Positions 15,521 through 15,616 of a stretch of 15,616 nucleotides of DNA are shown in pieces. The notes beneath the pieces are model-generated. The model did not search any database. It was not told the DNA's origin and saw only the letters and a list, made by a program, of their open reading frames with translations. Origin of the DNA: Hyphochytrium catenoides (lineage: Eukaryota > Sar > Hyphochytriomycetes > Hyphochytriales > Hyphochytriaceae); the NCBI GenBank assembly GCA_900088475.1, contig FLMG01004685.1, positions 1 to 15,616 on the forward strand. The letters run 5' to 3'. The position numbers and the translations under genes are program-made. Numbering within the stretch: position 1 is the first letter of the stretch; every line of letters starts with the position of its first letter.

Positions 15521-15616
15521 TATGTTTTGGCGGGAACGTCTTCTCCCAATCTCTATCTTCTTCAGGGCAACCGCACCACCTATTCAGTCCTTCCTGTCTC
15601 ATCACTCTTCTTCTCG

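Overview
The window is nuclear DNA of a eukaryote. One protease gene on the - strand is broken by eight GT-AG introns, two encoded proteins start with secretory signal peptides, and the gene-free stretches hold microsatellites, a degenerate minisatellite, a tandem duplication and a small DNA transposon. A two-base N gap (3839-3840) marks it as assembled scaffold. The lineage is not settled by sequence alone. An AA11-like lytic polysaccharide monooxygenase (LPMO), short introns and a flavin-binding PNPOx-like gene would suit a fungus, a fungus-like protist or a stramenopile. No organelle, bacterial or viral gene was recognised.

Layout from left to right. Positions 1-474 (- strand) hold the N-terminal 158 codons of a pyridoxamine-phosphate-oxidase-like, FMN-binding split-barrel protein, cut by the window edge. 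Positions 475-4255 are a long region between divergent genes, with a purine-rich (GA)n block at about 815-1330 and no confident gene. Positions 4256-5140 (+) are an intronless secreted AA11-like LPMO with a Pro/Ala/Ser/Thr linker and a Cys-rich C-terminal module. Positions 5961-9976 (-) are a complete nine-exon insulinase-type (M16A, insulysin-like) metalloprotease of 993 residues, convergent with the LPMO gene. Every exon junction was worked out by hand and the exon lengths close exactly in frame.

From about 10.18 kb to 11.96 kb there is a tandem pair of roughly 0.7-kb repeats. The second copy is interrupted by a 351-bp non-autonomous hAT-like element with 12-bp terminal inverted repeats and a perfect 8-bp target-site duplication. 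The uninterrupted first copy serves as the empty-site control. From 12 kb to the end the + strand is strongly pyrimidine-rich. It holds a degenerate TTCA/CTCT minisatellite, two copies of a roughly 178-bp dispersed repeat 2.9 kb apart, and on the - strand some broken acidic open frames that may be a decayed or multi-exon gene, or only a result of composition.

The LPMO (oxidative polysaccharide cleavage) and the insulysin-like protease both carry predicted signal peptides, so both probably act in the secretory pathway or outside the cell. Nothing else ties them into one pathway, and their adjacency may be incidental.
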